From a bacterium (GTDB lineage: Bacteria; B130-G9), in assembly GCA_035527515.1 (NCBI GenBank), contig DATLAJ010000045.1, positions 1-6,513 on the forward strand: DNA of 6,513 bases, read 5' to 3'. Numbering within the stretch: the stretch's first letter is position 1; every line of letters starts with the position of its first letter. A model generated the notes under the pieces. The model was not told the DNA's origin and ran no database searches. It saw only the letters and a list, made by a program, of their open reading frames with translations. This document shows positions 5,882-6,513 of the stretch, piece after piece. The position numbers and the translations under genes were made by a program.

Positions 5882-6209
5882 GAATACAGTTCAATATCAC
5901 CTGGGCCTGCTCACCAGCAAGGTCGAATCCCTGGCGGATAGCGTTGACAGCCTCACCGATACAGTCGGCAAGAATGTAGCCCTGACGGTTCGAGTTGCCG
6001 AGACGATCGCGCGGTTGCCCTGCAAGGAGAGGTTGGAATCCTGCAAACGGGAGCGCGACAGCATCCTCAAGAGGATCACCAACAACGTCCACAACAACCA
6101 CCACGCGCAGCAATCTCGGTCGACGAGCCAATGGGCTGCCGGAGCGGCTATTGGCGGCGGCCTGCTCGTTGCAGCTATTCAGGCTATCGTGCATTTCTTC
6201 TGGCGCTAG
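5865..6209 (+). CDS. Coiled-coil protein with single C-terminal membrane segment, XhlA/holin-accessory-like (114 aa)
   Basis: I choose ATG 5865, with AAGGGAG at 5852-5858 six bases upstream. A further ATG follows at 5868. The in-frame ATG at 5823 would add 14 residues but lies deep in the previous gene. Residues 12-52 carry regularly spaced Leu/Val/Ile (LLTSKVESLADSVDSLTDTV) typical of a coiled coil. Residues 53-75 are charged with Cys53 and Cys60. Residues 72-88 are Asn/His/Gln/Ser-rich. Residues 89-112 form a hydrophobic Gly/Ala-rich membrane segment ending FFWR. N-terminal coil plus C-terminal anchor matches the plan of XhlA-type haemolysin/holin accessory proteins, though this one is longer than typical XhlA. 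It is the last late gene before the integrase and overlaps that gene's 3' end by 26 bases. A lysis role is inferred from architecture and position; a membrane-anchored structural role is the alternative. Confidence 0.6.
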   Translation: MMEEDRNTVQYHLGLLTSKVESLADSVDSLTDTVGKNVALTVRVAETIARLPCKERLESCKRERDSILKRITNNVHNNHHAQQSRSTSQWAAGAAIGGGLLVAAIQAIVHFFWR

Positions 6210-6513
6210 TCGAGCCCAACAGGTTGTCCACAGGACTGTATTTGACGTGCGCCGCAGCAGCATCCTCAGCGTTCAATGACTGCACATACCTACGTGTCAT
6301 GGTCAACGTGCTATGCCCCAAGAGTTGCTGCAAAACGAACTCACCACCCCCATTCCGCAGCCAGTTGGTAGCAAACGTGTGCCGGAAGGTGTGAGCGGAC
6401 CGGCGCGGTCCCTTCAATCCAGCTCGCCGACAGAGCTTGCAGATTGTCAGCTTGAGTCCGTCAAGTGTCATGGGGCGGCGCTCTTCACTCAGCCATAGGC
6501 TATCATAGCCATT
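6184..6513 (-). CDS. int: Tyrosine recombinase/phage integrase, C-terminal catalytic part (5' end outside window)
   Basis: The minus-strand frame is open to the window edge, giving 109 visible residues. An internal ATG at 6469-6471 is not the start, because the preceding codons read LWLSEERRP, a normal integrase segment. In visible-residue numbering, HTFRHTFATNWL supplies the box II H41-x-x-R44. LLGHSTLTMT supplies His67, and RRY supplies the nucleophile Tyr76 (codon 6286-6288). The first catalytic Arg must lie beyond the window. After the Tyr comes an extension, VQSLNAEDAAAAHVKYSPVD, as in many phage and Xer-like recombinases. The enzyme catalyses site-specific integration and excision at att sites. 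It converges on the late operon and its stop lies inside the coiled-coil gene. No terminator is seen between them. Identification as a tyrosine recombinase is secure; subfamily is not. Confidence 0.95.
   Translation of the reverse strand, partial: NGYDSLWLSEERRPMTLDGLKLTICKLCRRAGLKGPRRSAHTFRHTFATNWLRNGGGEFVLQQLLGHSTLTMTRRYVQSLNAEDAAAAHVKYSPVDNLLGSTSARRNAR

Noticed and set aside
6184-6471. A complete 95-residue integrase starting at the ATG at 6471
   Set aside because: The frame stays open to the window edge and the upstream residues (LWLSEERRP) fit an integrase. A 95-residue protein would lack the first catalytic Arg and the arm and core domains.
6498-6510. Perfect 6+6 inverted repeat (GGCTAT-C-ATAGCC)
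   Set aside because: It lies within the integrase coding frame, is short, and has a one-base centre that cannot form a normal hairpin. Probably chance; no att core could be shown.

Overview
The window is the distal tail and late-gene end of a tailed phage or prophage. Seven co-directional plus-strand reading frames, plus the 3' end of an eighth, are packed with short gaps or small overlaps. They run into a convergent tyrosine integrase gene that leaves the window at its right edge. No cellular housekeeping genes, tRNA, rRNA, CRISPR array or insertion sequence were seen. G+C is moderate to high and uneven: 1381-1440 has 23 G+C of 60, and 3061-3120 has 40 of 60, which fits phage mosaicism. The host cannot be named from the sequence. 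The combination of a DUF2341 fibre-like protein with ~18-residue D-x-G-x-G repeats and a small MOA-like cysteine peptidase reminds me of phages from uncultured Chloroflexota/Dehalococcoidia-type bacteria, but this is a weak, memory-based inference.

Layout. Positions 1-293 hold the C-terminal end of a small phage structural-type protein. Positions 294-396 form the only real intergenic gap and contain a long imperfect hairpin followed by a T-run. Positions 397-618 encode a small helical, coiled-coil-like protein. Positions 628-2703 encode a 691-residue DUF2341 plus jelly-roll-like protein with a long repeat shaft. Its last 107 residues may also be made separately from an in-frame internal ATG at 2380 that carries an excellent ribosome binding site. 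Positions 2700-4892 encode a 730-residue tail hub/tip-like protein. Positions 4902-5195 encode an unrecognised 97-residue protein. Positions 5195-5575 encode a 126-residue cysteine-peptidase-like protein with Cys/His/Glu candidates. Positions 5585-5881 encode an unrecognised 98-residue protein. Positions 5865-6209 encode a coiled-coil protein with one C-terminal membrane segment, similar in layout to XhlA or holin accessory proteins. Positions 6184-6513 on the minus strand hold the catalytic C-terminal end of a tyrosine recombinase.

How the genes may work together. The hub/tip protein and the DUF2341 repeat protein look like the receptor-facing end of the tail. The small proteins downstream sit where chaperone, lysis and accessory genes usually lie. 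No recognisable muramidase, amidase or other peptidoglycan-cutting endolysin is present. The peptidase-like protein next to a putative holin-like membrane protein occupies that slot, which is the most interesting functional hypothesis here. The integrase marks the phage as temperate or the region as an integrated element.
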